Of a stretch of 64,000 bases of DNA, positions 1-8,663 are shown one piece after another (within the stretch, counting starts at the first letter, position 1; the number at the start of each line of letters is the position of its first letter). Under the pieces are notes generated by a model. The model saw only the letters and a program-made list of their open reading frames with translations, did no database searches and was not told the origin of the DNA. This DNA comes from Pseudomonas fluorescens (GTDB lineage Bacteria; Pseudomonadota; Gammaproteobacteria; Pseudomonadales; Pseudomonadaceae). The translations under genes were made by a program, and so were the position numbers. The stretch is from contig NZ_CP015225.1 in NCBI RefSeq assembly GCF_001623525.1, positions 4,042,501 through 4,106,500 on the forward strand. Direction: 5' to 3'.

Positions 1-22
1 GTCAAAAAGCCCCGCAAACACA

Positions 23-50
23 GAGGCCGGCGCCCAAAGGCGCCGGCCTC
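23..50. terminator. Perfect 12-bp hairpin downstream of mmsA
   Basis: Stem GAGGCCGGCGCC with loop CAAA and a perfectly complementary 3' arm. It lies 13 bases past the mmsA stop, so it can end the leftward bauA-mmsA transcript. No clean U-tract follows on the minus strand, so it may be a weak or bidirectional terminator. Confidence 0.6.
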
Positions 51-62
51 TTCACTTACCGG

Positions 63-1556
63 TTACAAGCTGGGGAACGCAAACTGCGAAGCCTCATGGC
101 TGGCACGCTGCGGCCAACGCTGGGTAATCGCTTTGCGACGGGTATAGAAACGCACGCCGTCCGGGCCGTAGGCGTGCAGGTCACCGAACAGCGAACGCTT
201 CCAACCGCCAAAGCTGTGATAGGCCACAGGCACAGGCAATGGAACGTTGACGCCCACCATGCCGACTTCGATCTCATCGCAGAACAACCGCGCCGCCTCG
301 CCATCGCGCGTAAAGATGCAGGTGCCGTTGCCATACTCATGATCGTTGATCAACTGCATCGCCTCTTCCAGGCTGTTGACCCGGACGATGCACAGCACCG
401 GCCCAAAGATCTCTTCCTTATAGATGCGCATCTCGGGGGTCACACGATCGAACAGGCAGCCACCGAGGAAGAAGCCCTCCTCATGACCCGTCACACTCAA
501 GCCGCGACCATCGACAATCAGCGAGGCACCCGCCGCCACACCCTCTTCTATATAACCACTGACCTTGTCCCGGTGCTGCCCCGTCACCAACGGCCCCATG
601 TCCAGCCCACAGGATGTACCGGCGCCAATCTTCAGCGCCTTGATCTGCGGCACCAGCTTGGACACCAGCGCATCCGCCACCTGGTCGCCGACACACACCG
701 CCACCGAAATCGCCATGCAGCGTTCACCGCACGAACCGTACGCCGCGCCCATCAGTGCGCTGACGGCATTGTCCAGGTCGGCATCCGGCATCAGCACCGC
801 ATGGTTCTTCGCCCCGCCCAGTGCCTGGACGCGTTTGCCACGTCGAGTGCCCTCGGCATAGATGTACTCGGCAATCGGTGTCGAACCGACAAAACTCAAT
901 GCCTTCACTTCCGGCGCTTCGATCAGTGCATCCACGGCGGCCTTGTCGCCATGCACAACGCTCAACACACCTTTGGGCAAACCGGCTTCCAACAGCAACT
1001 GGGCGATCAGCAATGTCGAACTTGGGTCGCGCTCGGATGGTTTGAGGATGAAGCAGTTACCGCAAACGATCGCCAGCGGATACATCCACAGCGGCACCAT
1101 CGCCGGAAAGTTGAACGGCGTGATGCCCGCCACCACGCCCAGAGGCTGAAAGTCTGACCAGGCGTCGATGTTCGGTCCTACGTTACGGCTGTATTCGCCC
1201 TTCAGGATTTCCGGCGCTGCGCAGGCGAATTCGACGTTCTCGATGCCACGCTTGAGCTCACCGGCCGCGTCTTCCAGTGTCTTGCCGTGTTCTTCACTGA
1301 TCAACTGGGCGATACGTGACTCGTTTTGCTCCAGCAATTGCTTGAAACGAAACATCACCTGCGCACGCTTGGCCGCAGGTGTATTGCGCCAGGCCGGGAA
1401 AGCCGCCTTCGCGGCGTCGATGGCCTGCTGGATGGTCGCGCGATCAGCCAACGGCACTTTATGAATGGCCTGGCCAGTGGACGGGTTGAACACATCGGCG
1501 GTGCGAGCGCTGTCGCTCAGCAATTCGCCATTGATCAAATGCGGGATGAGGCTCAT
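63..1556 (-). CDS. mmsA: CoA-acylating (methyl)malonate-semialdehyde dehydrogenase
   Basis: NAD-dependent ALDH-superfamily enzyme that converts malonate or methylmalonate semialdehyde to acetyl- or propionyl-CoA. In this context it is the last step of beta-alanine breakdown (bauC of P. aeruginosa). The 497-residue length is typical. Visible motifs are the cofactor-site PFNFPAMVPLWM segment, the FVGST turn, the LGGAKNHAV glutamate-less loop typical of CoA-acylating members, the nucleophile in GERCMA, and KEEIFGPVL. A GTG 21 bases upstream also opens the frame, but the ATG at 1556 has GGAG seven bases before it and gives the usual MSLIPHLING start. It lies 71 bp after bauA on the same strand, so the two are probably cotranscribed. 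The call could equally be named mmsA or bauC; I favour a beta-alanine role from the neighbours. Confidence 0.95.
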   Translation of the reverse strand: MSLIPHLINGELLSDSARTADVFNPSTGQAIHKVPLADRATIQQAIDAAKAAFPAWRNTPAAKRAQVMFRFKQLLEQNESRIAQLISEEHGKTLEDAAGELKRGIENVEFACAAPEILKGEYSRNVGPNIDAWSDFQPLGVVAGITPFNFPAMVPLWMYPLAIVCGNCFILKPSERDPSSTLLIAQLLLEAGLPKGVLSVVHGDKAAVDALIEAPEVKALSFVGSTPIAEYIYAEGTRRGKRVQALGGAKNHAVLMPDADLDNAVSALMGAAYGSCGERCMAISVAVCVGDQVADALVSKLVPQIKALKIGAGTSCGLDMGPLVTGQHRDKVSGYIEEGVAAGASLIVDGRGLSVTGHEEGFFLGGCLFDRVTPEMRIYKEEIFGPVLCIVRVNSLEEAMQLINDHEYGNGTCIFTRDGEAARLFCDEIEVGMVGVNVPLPVPVAYHSFGGWKRSLFGDLHAYGPDGVRFYTRRKAITQRWPQRASHEASQFAFPSL

Positions 1557-1569
1557 GGGGACTCCAGAA

Positions 1570-1578
1570 TTATCCACA
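1570..1578 (-). promoter_or_regulatory. Consensus DnaA box in the bauA-mmsA gap
   Basis: TTATCCACA on the plus strand, an exact match to the strict DnaA box, in the short gap just upstream of the mmsA ribosome binding site. One exact 9-mer may be chance, but three more lie at 5526-5960. Confidence 0.35.
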
Positions 1579-1627
1579 GGCGCCCGTGAACGGACGCCTG
1601 TTATTGAAAGCTATATGGAAGAACGGA

Positions 1628-2977
1628 TCAGTCGAGCTTGTTCAGCACTTCACCGACCGCGTCGAACAGGCGATCCAGGTCCTGCGGCTTGCTGTTGAAC
1701 GTCGGCCCGAACTGCAGGGTGTCGCCGCCGAACCGCACATAGAACCCGGCTTTCCACAACGCCATGCCGGCCTCGAATGGACGCACGATGGCATCGCCGT
1801 CGCGCCCGGCGATCTGGATCGCGCCGGCCAGGCCATAGTTACGAATGTCGATGACGTTCTTCGCGCCCTTCAAGCCGTGCAACGCATTCTCGAAATGCGG
1901 GGCAATTTCGGCCACGCTCTGTACCAGGTTTTCCTTCTGCAGCAGGTCCAGCGCCGCCAGGCCCGCCGCGCAGGCCACCGGGTGAGCCGAGTAGGTGTAG
2001 CCGTGGGGAAACTCCACCGCGTACTCAGGCGTCGGCTGGTTCATGAACGTCTGGTAGATCTCGGAGCTGGCAATCACTGCGCCCATGGGGATCGCGCCAT
2101 TGGTGACTTGCTTGGCGATGCACATCAGGTCCGGGGTCACACCAAAGCTGTCGGCACCGAACATCGAACCGGTGCGGCCGAAACCAGTGATCACTTCGTC
2201 GAACACCAGCAGGATGCTGTGCTGGTCGCAGATTTCCCGCAGACGCTTGAGATAACCCTCTGGCGGAACCAGCACGCCAGCCGAGCCGGCCATCGGTTCG
2301 ACGAACACCGCCGCGATGTTGGAAGCATCGTGCAGCTCGATCAGCTTCAACAGCTCATCGGCCAAGGCGATGCCGCCCTCTTTTGGCATGCCACGGGAAT
2401 AGGCATTGCTGGCCAGCAAGGTGTGCGGCAAGTGGTCGACGTCCATCATGGCTTGGCCGAACAGTTTGCGGTTGCCGTTGACACCGCCGAGGCTGGTGCC
2501 CGCGATGTTCACGCCGTGATAGCCACGAGCACGACCAATCATCTTGGTCTTGGTCGCCTGCCCCTTGAGACGCCAGTAGGCGCGGACCATCTTCACCGCC
2601 GTATCGGCGCACTCGGAGCCGGAGTCGGTAAAGAACACATGATTGAGATTGCCCGGGGTCAGGCTGGTGATTTTTTCCGCCAGTTGGAACGACAGCGGAT
2701 GGCCGTACTGGAACCCCGGCGAGTAATCGAGGGTGCCCAGCTGCTTGGCGACCGCTTCCTGGATTTCCTTGCGGGTGTGCCCGGCGCCGCATGTCCACAG
2801 GCCCGACAACGAGTCGTACACCTTGCGCCCCTTGTCATCCACTAGCCAACTGCCTTCGGCAGCGACGATCAGGCGCGGATCGCGCTGGAAATGGCGGTTG
2901 GCGGTGTAGGGCATCCAGTGGGCATCCAGCTTGAGCTGGCTGGCCAGGGAACCGGCAGCGTGTTCGGGCATGTTCAT
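1628..2977 (-). CDS. bauA: Beta-alanine/omega-amino acid--pyruvate aminotransferase
   Basis: PLP-dependent class III aminotransferase that moves the amino group of beta-alanine (or other omega-amino acids) to pyruvate, giving malonate semialdehyde and alanine. It has 449 residues. The PLP lysine is K289 in the IAKQVTNG motif and the pyridine-binding aspartate is D260 in LVFDEVITG; GSECADTAVKM forms the phosphate loop. A longer reading from 2998 exists, but the ATG at 2977 is preceded by a GAGG ribosome site and starts MNMPEHAAGS as in relatives. It heads an operon with mmsA and is divergent from a LysR gene, the same arrangement as bauA/bauR in P. aeruginosa. A sigma-54-like element lies about 50 bases upstream. 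Confidence 0.95.
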   Translation of the reverse strand: MNMPEHAAGSLASQLKLDAHWMPYTANRHFQRDPRLIVAAEGSWLVDDKGRKVYDSLSGLWTCGAGHTRKEIQEAVAKQLGTLDYSPGFQYGHPLSFQLAEKITSLTPGNLNHVFFTDSGSECADTAVKMVRAYWRLKGQATKTKMIGRARGYHGVNIAGTSLGGVNGNRKLFGQAMMDVDHLPHTLLASNAYSRGMPKEGGIALADELLKLIELHDASNIAAVFVEPMAGSAGVLVPPEGYLKRLREICDQHSILLVFDEVITGFGRTGSMFGADSFGVTPDLMCIAKQVTNGAIPMGAVIASSEIYQTFMNQPTPEYAVEFPHGYTYSAHPVACAAGLAALDLLQKENLVQSVAEIAPHFENALHGLKGAKNVIDIRNYGLAGAIQIAGRDGDAIVRPFEAGMALWKAGFYVRFGGDTLQFGPTFNSKPQDLDRLFDAVGEVLNKLD

Positions 2978-3024
2978 CGACAAAACCTCGCAGGTCATAA
3001 GCGACAGGGGATCGAAAGCGTTCT

Positions 3025-3040
3025 TGCAGCTAAGTTGCCA
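3025..3040 (-). promoter_or_regulatory. Candidate sigma-54 promoter of bauA
   Basis: On the minus strand the bases read TGGCAAC-N4-CTGCA, with GG and GC separated by exactly ten bases as RpoN requires. The likely transcript start is near 3014 and the bauA ATG is at 2977. Similar elements precede two other nitrogen-scavenging genes in this window. Confidence 0.5.
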
Positions 3041-3099
3041 CGACGATAAAGTCGGTGAAATCCAACTTTTGTAACCTTCAGTCGGCGGATCACTAAACT

Positions 3100-4020
3100 A
3101 TGAGCGCTCGTCGTCCCGATCCACTGGCCCAGGTCAGCGACTTTGATATTCGCCTGCTGCGCATTTTCCGCAGCGTGGTGGAATGTGGTGGTTTCTCCGC
3201 AGCGGAGACCGTGCTTGGCATCGGCCGGTCGGCCATCAGCCAGCAGATGAGCGACCTCGAACAACGTCTCGGCCTGCGCCTGTGCCAACGCGGGCGCGCG
3301 GGTTTTTCCCTGACCGAGGAAGGTCGTGAGGTGTATCAATCGGCGTTGCAGCTATTGAGCGCACTGGAAAGCTTTCGCACCGAGGTTAACGGCTTGCACC
3401 AGCATCTGCGCGGCGAACTGACCATCGGCCTGACCGACAACCTGGTCACCCTGCCCCACATGCGCATCACCCACGCTTTGGCACAGTTGAAGGAACGCGG
3501 GCCCGACGTGCAGATCCAGATTCGCATGATCGCCCCCAACGAAGTCGAGCAAGGCGTGCTCGACGGGCGTTTGCATGTCGGCGTAGTTCCCCAGGCCAGT
3601 GCCCTGTCCGGGCTGGAATATCAACCGCTGTACAGTGAACGATCGCTGCTGTACTGCGCGGTCGGGCATCCGCTGTTTTATGTCGATGACCAGCAACTTG
3701 AGGACGCTCGCCTCAACAGCCAGGACGCCATCGCGCCGACCTTCCGCCTGCCAGCCGAAATACAGGCCCATTACCAGGCGCTCAATTGCACCGCGAGCGC
3801 ATCGGACCGCGAAGGCATGGCGTTCCTGATCCTCACCGGACGCTACATCGGTTACTTGCCCGATCACTACGCCAGCCTCTGGGTCCAGCAAGGTCGGCTG
3901 CGGGCCTTGAAGCCCTCGGCACGTTTCTATGACCTGAGCCTGGCGTCGGTCACCCGCAAGGGGCGTCGGCCTCATCTGGTGCTGGAGAGTTTTCTCGAAA
4001 GCCTGGCGGCCACCCGTTAA
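3100..4020 (+). CDS. bauR: LysR-family regulator of beta-alanine catabolism
   Basis: LysR-type transcriptional regulator of 306 residues, typical length. The N-terminal winged helix-turn-helix is at about residues 17-75 (FSAAETVLGIGRSAISQQMSDLEQRLG) and a periplasmic-binding-like effector domain fills about 100-300. It is divergent from bauA with a 122-bp shared intergenic region, the classic layout for a LysR regulator acting on its neighbour. By position and partner it corresponds to bauR of P. aeruginosa, the activator of beta-alanine utilisation. The effector (probably beta-alanine) is inferred from family knowledge. Regulation together with sigma-54 would be unusual for a LysR protein and deserves a check. 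Confidence 0.85.
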   Translation: MSARRPDPLAQVSDFDIRLLRIFRSVVECGGFSAAETVLGIGRSAISQQMSDLEQRLGLRLCQRGRAGFSLTEEGREVYQSALQLLSALESFRTEVNGLHQHLRGELTIGLTDNLVTLPHMRITHALAQLKERGPDVQIQIRMIAPNEVEQGVLDGRLHVGVVPQASALSGLEYQPLYSERSLLYCAVGHPLFYVDDQQLEDARLNSQDAIAPTFRLPAEIQAHYQALNCTASASDREGMAFLILTGRYIGYLPDHYASLWVQQGRLRALKPSARFYDLSLASVTRKGRRPHLVLESFLESLAATR

Positions 4021-4033
4021 CCCTTTTGCTCTT

Positions 4034-4119
4034 TGTGGGAGCGAGCTTGCTCGCAATAGCGGTTATTCAGTCAATAAAGATGTGACGGATCCACTGCTAT
4101 CGCGAGCAAGCTCCCACAG
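4034..4119. repeat. REPIN (two inverted REP sequences)
   Basis: Core tgggagcgagcttgctcgc at the left is repeated in inverted orientation at the right, with an A+T-richer spacer between them. It sits in the gap after the LysR gene. Confidence 0.85.
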
Positions 4120-4217
4120 GTGTTTAGTCGGGCTTTTAGTGTGATGGCACTTGTCGGATTGATGCCGGTGCGCTATCAACGCATTTGCTTGCCCACAGAC
4201 CCTGCTCGGAAACGCTC

Positions 4218-4868
4218 ATGACCTTTGAAGTCCCTGCCCACGGTGGCAAGCCCACCAGTCGCATTCGTCAAAAGAACGAAGAGACGATCCTCAAGGCTGC
4301 CGAAGATGAATTCGCCCGTCACGGGTTCAAAGGCACCAGCATGAATGCCATCGCCCTGAAGGCCGGGCTGCCCAAGGCGAACCTGCATTATTACTTCACC
4401 AATAAACTCGGCTTGTACGTGGCGGTGCTGAGCAACATCATCGAATTGTGGGACAGTACCTTCAACACCCTCACCGCCGAGGATGATCCGGCCGAAGCCT
4501 TGACCCGCTATATCCGCGCCAAGATGGAGTTCTCTCGTCGCCAACCCCAGGCGTCGCGGTTGTTTGCCATGGAAGTGATCAGCGGTGGCGAATGCCTGAG
4601 CGAGTATTTCAACCAGGATTATCGCACCTGGTTCAATGGTCGGGCGGCCGTATTCCAAGCCTGGATCGATGCCGGCAAGATGGACCCGATCGACCCGGTT
4701 CACCTCATTTTCCTGTTGTGGGGCAGTACCCAGCATTACGCTGACTTCGCCACCCAGATCTGTCGCGTGACCGGTCGCAGCAAGTTGACCAAGCAGGACA
4801 TGGTCGAGGCTGGCGATAACCTGATCCGCATCATTCTCAAGGGCTGCGGCCTGACACCTGCCCTCTAA
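4218..4868 (+). CDS. TetR-family regulator, RutR-like
   Basis: TetR-type repressor of 216 residues. An N-terminal helix-turn-helix (ILKAAEDEFARHGFKGTSMNAIALKAGLPKANLHYYF in overlapping short stretches) is followed by a ligand domain that closely resembles E. coli RutR: the PQASRLF and LIFLLWGSTQHYADF segments are near-identical in position and wording. RutR senses uracil and controls pyrimidine degradation; in pseudomonads such proteins usually lie near reductive pyrimidine catabolism genes. Here it is next to beta-alanine degradation, the product of that pathway, so a uracil or thymine sensor is a sensible inference. The ATG at 4218 is preferred over an in-frame codon 33 bases upstream because the TetR domain starts soon after it. 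It is seven bases from yigZ and probably cotranscribed. Confidence 0.85.
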   Translation: MTFEVPAHGGKPTSRIRQKNEETILKAAEDEFARHGFKGTSMNAIALKAGLPKANLHYYFTNKLGLYVAVLSNIIELWDSTFNTLTAEDDPAEALTRYIRAKMEFSRRQPQASRLFAMEVISGGECLSEYFNQDYRTWFNGRAAVFQAWIDAGKMDPIDPVHLIFLLWGSTQHYADFATQICRVTGRSKLTKQDMVEAGDNLIRIILKGCGLTPAL

Positions 4869-4875
4869 GATCGCC

Positions 4876-5457
4876 ATGCCCTTTACCCTTGCCGGCTTTT
4901 GCGAATACCGCGAAGAAATTCGCAAAAGCCGCTTCATCACGTTCGCCGCGCCCATCAGCAGCCCCGCCGACGCCCAGGCCTTTATCGACCAGCACAGCGA
5001 CCTGAATGCCTCGCACAATTGCTGGGCCTGGAAACTCGGCGACCAATACCGCAGCAACGACGATGGCGAGCCGGGAGGCACCGCCGGGCGGCCGATCCTG
5101 GCCGCGATCGAAGCACAAGCCTGCGATCAGGTCGCGGTGCTGGTGATCCGCTGGTACGGCGGGATTCAACTGGGCACAGGCGGGCTGGCCCGGGCTTATG
5201 GCGGCGGCGCGAACAAATGCCTGCAAAACGCCGAGAAAATCGAATTGATCAGTCGCGTGGCGTTGCGCTGTTCCTGCGGATTCGCCGAACTGGCTCTGGT
5301 GAAACTGCGCGTTGCCGAATGCGGCGGGTTGGTCAATGAAGAACGCTTTACGGCCAATGGCGTCGACCTTCAACTGGCCGTGGGTGAAGCGCAGATCGAA
5401 ACATTGCAGACGCACCTGGCCGACCTGAGCCGTGGCCGGATTCTGCTGGCACGTTGA
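4876..5457 (+). CDS. YigZ/IMPACT-family protein (UPF0029)
   Basis: 193-residue protein of the YigZ/IMPACT family. The N-terminal UPF0029 domain shows the conserved run DDGEPGGTAGRPIL and the VIRWYGG-GTGGLARAY motif around residues 54-115, and a small C-terminal alpha/beta domain follows. The family is linked to translation or nucleic-acid binding (eukaryotic IMPACT restrains GCN2), but the bacterial role is not settled. It starts 7 bp after the RutR-like gene and is followed by a large non-coding gap, so it is probably the last gene of that two-gene transcript. It is a conserved gene with no clear functional tie to the nucleobase genes. Confidence 0.9.
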   Translation: MPFTLAGFCEYREEIRKSRFITFAAPISSPADAQAFIDQHSDLNASHNCWAWKLGDQYRSNDDGEPGGTAGRPILAAIEAQACDQVAVLVIRWYGGIQLGTGGLARAYGGGANKCLQNAEKIELISRVALRCSCGFAELALVKLRVAECGGLVNEERFTANGVDLQLAVGEAQIETLQTHLADLSRGRILLAR

Positions 5458-5990
5458 GATCAAATCTGCGACCTTTCAGGGCGCCCGCAATCGTTCAACT
5501 TGCCCACATCCACTGTGGGCCCGACTGTGGATAACCTGAGCAAATCCCTCTGTAACCCTTCTGTCATGCGGGTTTCAGAGAGTTGCTCATTTTTCAGCCA
5601 AAGTCCCGTCTAACCGACAAATCCATCCATAAAACAAACGCTTGCGGCGGTTTATCACCTTTAGAAGAAAGCCCCGCAGTGCTTATGCCCGAGTTTCCGG
5701 CTTGCACACAATAACTGTGGAGCAACCTGTGGATAACCCGTTCATGGCTCCTGCTACCCCAAGAAGGGCATGGCTCTCAGCCGCTTGCTCAATTTTTAAC
5801 CACCCATTTCAGGGCAAACCGATGCCTGCGCAAAACTTGCGCGCTCCAAGCCGGTGCAGAATTTTCCTATGGCAGATGCCCAGGCTACCTGCAAAGAGCC
5901 TTGGCGGCGCGGGTCGAGGCCATTTCCTGACCTGATGGCCAGGAAATTGCTTTATCCACAGGCATTCCTGTCCATCGGCCCGAGCCTGTC
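5458..5990 (+). other. 533-bp intergenic/leader region rich in palindromes and DnaA boxes
   Basis: No credible gene: the 97-codon frame at 5642 lacks a ribosome site and family resemblance. The region contains a GCCCACA/TGTGGGC hairpin at 5502-5520 (possible yigZ terminator, without U-tract), three exact TGTGGATAA boxes (5526-5534, 5728-5736, 5952-5960), a GCGCAA/TTGCGC hairpin at 5828-5842, an ATTTCCTG/CAGGAAAT inverted repeat at 5922-5947, and a sigma-54-like promoter at 5936-5951. Confidence 0.6.
5936..5951 (+). promoter_or_regulatory. Candidate sigma-54 promoter of the nucleobase ABC transporter
   Basis: Reads TGGCCAG-N4-TTGCT, with GG-N10-GC spacing and a perfect TTGC -12 box. It overlaps the right arm of an inverted repeat (5922-5947) and is followed at once by a DnaA box at 5952-5960, which would lie around the transcript start. 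The ATG of the ATPase gene is at 5991. Confidence 0.55.
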
Positions 5991-7544
5991 ATGTCCAACC
6001 CCGACTCCATCGCGCGCCTGCAATTGCGCAACATCAGCAAACGCTACCCCGGTTGCCTGGCCAACGACGCCATCGACCTGAGCATCCAACCCGGGGAGAT
6101 CCACGCCCTGCTCGGGGAAAACGGTGCGGGTAAAAGCACCCTGATGAAGATTATCTACGGTGTCACCCCTGCCGATTCGGGCGAGGTGATCTGGCAAGGC
6201 CAGCGCGTCAACCTGCGCAACCCGGCCCAGGCCCGCAGCCTGGGAATCGGCATGGTGTTCCAGCATTTCTCGCTGTTCGAAACCCTCACCGTTGCGCAAA
6301 ACATTGCCCTGGCAATGGGCGCGGCAGCCGGTACGCCGGCGCAGCTGGAACCCCGGATCCGCGAGGTTTCCCGGCGCTACGGCATGGCGCTGGAGCCGCA
6401 GCGGCTGGTCCACAGCCTGTCGATTGGCGAGCGGCAACGGGTGGAAATCATTCGCTGCCTGATGCAGGACATTCGCCTGTTGATTCTCGACGAACCGACC
6501 TCGGTGCTCACGCCCGTTGAAGCCGAAGAGCTGTTCGTGACCCTGCGCCGCCTGGCGAGCGAGGGCTGCAGCATCTTGTTTATCAGCCACAAGCTTGGGG
6601 AAGTGCGAGCGTTGTGCCACAGCGCCACGGTGCTGCGCGGCGGACGGGTGTCGGGGCATTGCACCCCGGCGCATTGCACGGACCGGGAGTTGGCGCAACT
6701 GATGGTCGGCGAAGCGGCCGGGCTGATCACGGATTATCCCAAGGTCAGCGCCGACAAAGCCTTCCTGCAGATCGACAAGCTGTCCTGGCACAACCCGGAC
6801 CCGTTCGGCTGCTCGTTGCGGGAGATCGACCTAGAGGTGCGCAGCGGCGAAATCGTCGGCATCGCCGGGGTGGCGGGCAATGGTCAGGACGAATGGCTGG
6901 CGTTGCTCAGCGGAGAGACTCCGCTTGCCCGTCAGCAAGGCGAAACGATCCGATTCGACGGGCAACCCGTGGCTCATCTACGCCCCGACGCCCGTCGCCG
7001 GCTCGGGCTGGCATTTGTCCCCGCCGAGCGCCTGGGCCATGGCGCCGTGCCGCAATTGAGCCTGGCGGATAACGCCTTGCTCAGCGCTTTCCAACAGGGC
7101 CTGGTCAACCACGGACTGATTCGCCGCAGCAAGGTCGAACACCTGGCCGAGGAGATCATCCGTCGCTTTGGCGTGAAGACACGCGACACCAAAACCCCGG
7201 CGCGCAGCCTTTCGGGGGGCAACCTGCAGAAATTCATTCTCGGTCGGGAAATCCTGCAACAGCCGAAGCTGCTGGTGGCCGCTCACCCGACCTGGGGCGT
7301 GGACGTCGGCGCGGCGGCGACCATCCATCGCGCCCTGATCGCCCTGCGCGATGCGGGCGCGGCGATTCTGGTGATCTCCGAAGACCTCGACGAACTGTTC
7401 CAGATCAGCGATCGCCTCGGCGCCTTGTGCGGCGGGCGTCTGTCGGCCTTGAGACCCACCGTCGAAACCCGTCTCAGTGACGTCGGCGGCTGGATGGCCG
7501 GCCAGTTCGACGCCCCTCAATCCCCTGCCCCCGCACCGGTTTAA
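5991..7544 (+). CDS. Nucleoside/nucleobase ABC transporter, duplicated ATP-binding protein
   Basis: Cytoplasmic ATPase with two fused ABC domains (517 residues), as in the BMP-dependent nucleoside and Rbs-type importers. Domain 1 has an intact Walker A (GENGAGKST, residues 42-50), Q-loop VFQHF, signature LSIGERQRVEI and Walker B LLILDEPTS. Domain 2 has lost Walker A (GVAGNGQDEW) and has an altered Walker B (VAAHPTWGVD), but retains LSGGNLQKF. Such asymmetry is usual in this family. It is followed 12 bp later by two permease genes. Together with the binding protein at 14481 it should form a nucleoside or purine/pyrimidine uptake system; the equivalent P. aeruginosa genes lie in the same neighbourhood. 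Confidence 0.9.
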   Translation: MSNPDSIARLQLRNISKRYPGCLANDAIDLSIQPGEIHALLGENGAGKSTLMKIIYGVTPADSGEVIWQGQRVNLRNPAQARSLGIGMVFQHFSLFETLTVAQNIALAMGAAAGTPAQLEPRIREVSRRYGMALEPQRLVHSLSIGERQRVEIIRCLMQDIRLLILDEPTSVLTPVEAEELFVTLRRLASEGCSILFISHKLGEVRALCHSATVLRGGRVSGHCTPAHCTDRELAQLMVGEAAGLITDYPKVSADKAFLQIDKLSWHNPDPFGCSLREIDLEVRSGEIVGIAGVAGNGQDEWLALLSGETPLARQQGETIRFDGQPVAHLRPDARRRLGLAFVPAERLGHGAVPQLSLADNALLSAFQQGLVNHGLIRRSKVEHLAEEIIRRFGVKTRDTKTPARSLSGGNLQKFILGREILQQPKLLVAAHPTWGVDVGAAATIHRALIALRDAGAAILVISEDLDELFQISDRLGALCGGRLSALRPTVETRLSDVGGWMAGQFDAPQSPAPAPV

Positions 7545-7556
7545 ACGGAGTTCTAC

Positions 7557-8663
7557 ATGCTGCTCTCTCTCGAACCTCGCGGCCAACAATCGCGCCTGAT
7601 GCTCTGGTGCTCGCCGCTACTGGCCGCCGTGTTGACCCTGGCCTGTGGCTCGCTGCTGTTTATCGCCCTGGGGCATGACCCGCTGCAAACGCTGTACACC
7701 CTGTTGATCGCCCCGATCAGCGATCTGTACGGCGTGTCCGAGTGGCTGGTCAAGACCTTGCCGATCCTGCTGTGCGCCCTCGGCCTGGCAGTGGCCTATC
7801 AGGCGCGAATCTGGAACATCGGCGCTGAAGGCCAGCTGTTGCTGGGCGCCTTGGCCGGCAGTGCCTTGGCGGTGAACATCATCGACGTGCAAAGCCGCTG
7901 GGCACTGGTGCTGATCCTGCTGACCGGCACCCTGGCCGGTGCGGCCTGGGCCGGGCTCACAGCGTGGCTGCGCACGCGCTTCAATGCCAACGAAATCCTC
8001 ACCAGCATCATGCTCAATTACATCGCCCTGAACCTGCTGTTGTTTTGCGTTCACGGACCGTTGAAAGACCCAGCGGGTTTCAATTTCCCGGAGTCGGCGA
8101 TGTTCGGCGAGGCCAGTCGCCTGCCGTTGCTGCTGGAAGATGGTCGGGTCCATGCCGGGCTATATTTCGCCCTGCTGGCGCTGGTGGCGGTGTGGGTGTT
8201 GCTGCAGAAAAGCTTCGTCGGCTTTCAAATCAAGGTGCTGGGCCTCGATGCCCGCGCCGCCGGTTTCGCCGGTTTTCGCCAGAAGCCGCTGGTGTGGCTG
8301 GCGCTGTTGATCAGCGGGGCGCTGGCCGGGCTGGCCGGCGTCTGCGAAGTGACCGGGCCGATCGGCCAACTGGTGCCGCAGGTGTCGCCGGGCTACGGCT
8401 ATGCGGCAATTACCGTGGCGTTCCTGGGACGGCTCAATCCCATCGGCATTCTGTTTTCCAGCCTGTTGATGGCGTTGCTGTATATCGGCGGCGAGAGCGC
8501 GCAGATGTCGCTGAACCTTCCCCAGGCAATCACCCAACTGTTCCAGGGAATGATGCTGTTTTTCCTGTTGGCCTGCGACGTGCTGATCCTGTACCGGCCA
8601 CGCCTCAACCTGCGCTGGGCCCGGCGCACCCGAACCACCGCCGTACAGGCAGGAGCGCTGTGA
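7557..8663 (+). CDS. Nucleoside/nucleobase ABC transporter permease 1
   Basis: Inner-membrane permease of 368 residues in the branched-chain/BMP-type permease family (BPD_transp_2). About eight to ten hydrophobic helices are visible, starting with ML..ALTLACGSLLFIALG-type segments near residues 22-40. The conserved IWNIGAEGQLLLGAL motif (about residue 82) and NANEILTSIMLNYIALNL (about 141) are hallmarks of the NupP/YufP side of nucleoside importers. The stop overlaps the start of permease 2 (TGATG), so the two are translationally coupled. Confidence 0.9.
   Translation: MLLSLEPRGQQSRLMLWCSPLLAAVLTLACGSLLFIALGHDPLQTLYTLLIAPISDLYGVSEWLVKTLPILLCALGLAVAYQARIWNIGAEGQLLLGALAGSALAVNIIDVQSRWALVLILLTGTLAGAAWAGLTAWLRTRFNANEILTSIMLNYIALNLLLFCVHGPLKDPAGFNFPESAMFGEASRLPLLLEDGRVHAGLYFALLALVAVWVLLQKSFVGFQIKVLGLDARAAGFAGFRQKPLVWLALLISGALAGLAGVCEVTGPIGQLVPQVSPGYGYAAITVAFLGRLNPIGILFSSLLMALLYIGGESAQMSLNLPQAITQLFQGMMLFFLLACDVLILYRPRLNLRWARRTRTTAVQAGAL

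Noticed and set aside
96..1157. 353-codon open frame on the plus strand
   Set aside because: It lies antisense to mmsA, is rich in His/Arg/Gln as GC-rich shadow frames are, and has no domain or ribosome site.
1586..2845. 419-codon open frame on the plus strand
   Set aside because: Antisense shadow of the clearly recognisable bauA aminotransferase.
5642..5935. 97-codon open frame in the 5458-5990 gap
   Set aside because: No ribosome site, no recognisable family, and it crosses DnaA boxes and hairpins.
5526..5960. Chromosome origin (oriC) from the DnaA-box cluster
   Set aside because: There is no dnaA, rpmH, dnaN or gidA nearby and no A+T-rich unwinding element; Pseudomonas oriC is next to dnaA.
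7964..8662. N-terminal extension of permease 2
   Set aside because: The frame is open through permease 1, but the extension is Arg/Pro-rich noise; the coupled ATG at 8663 is the true start.
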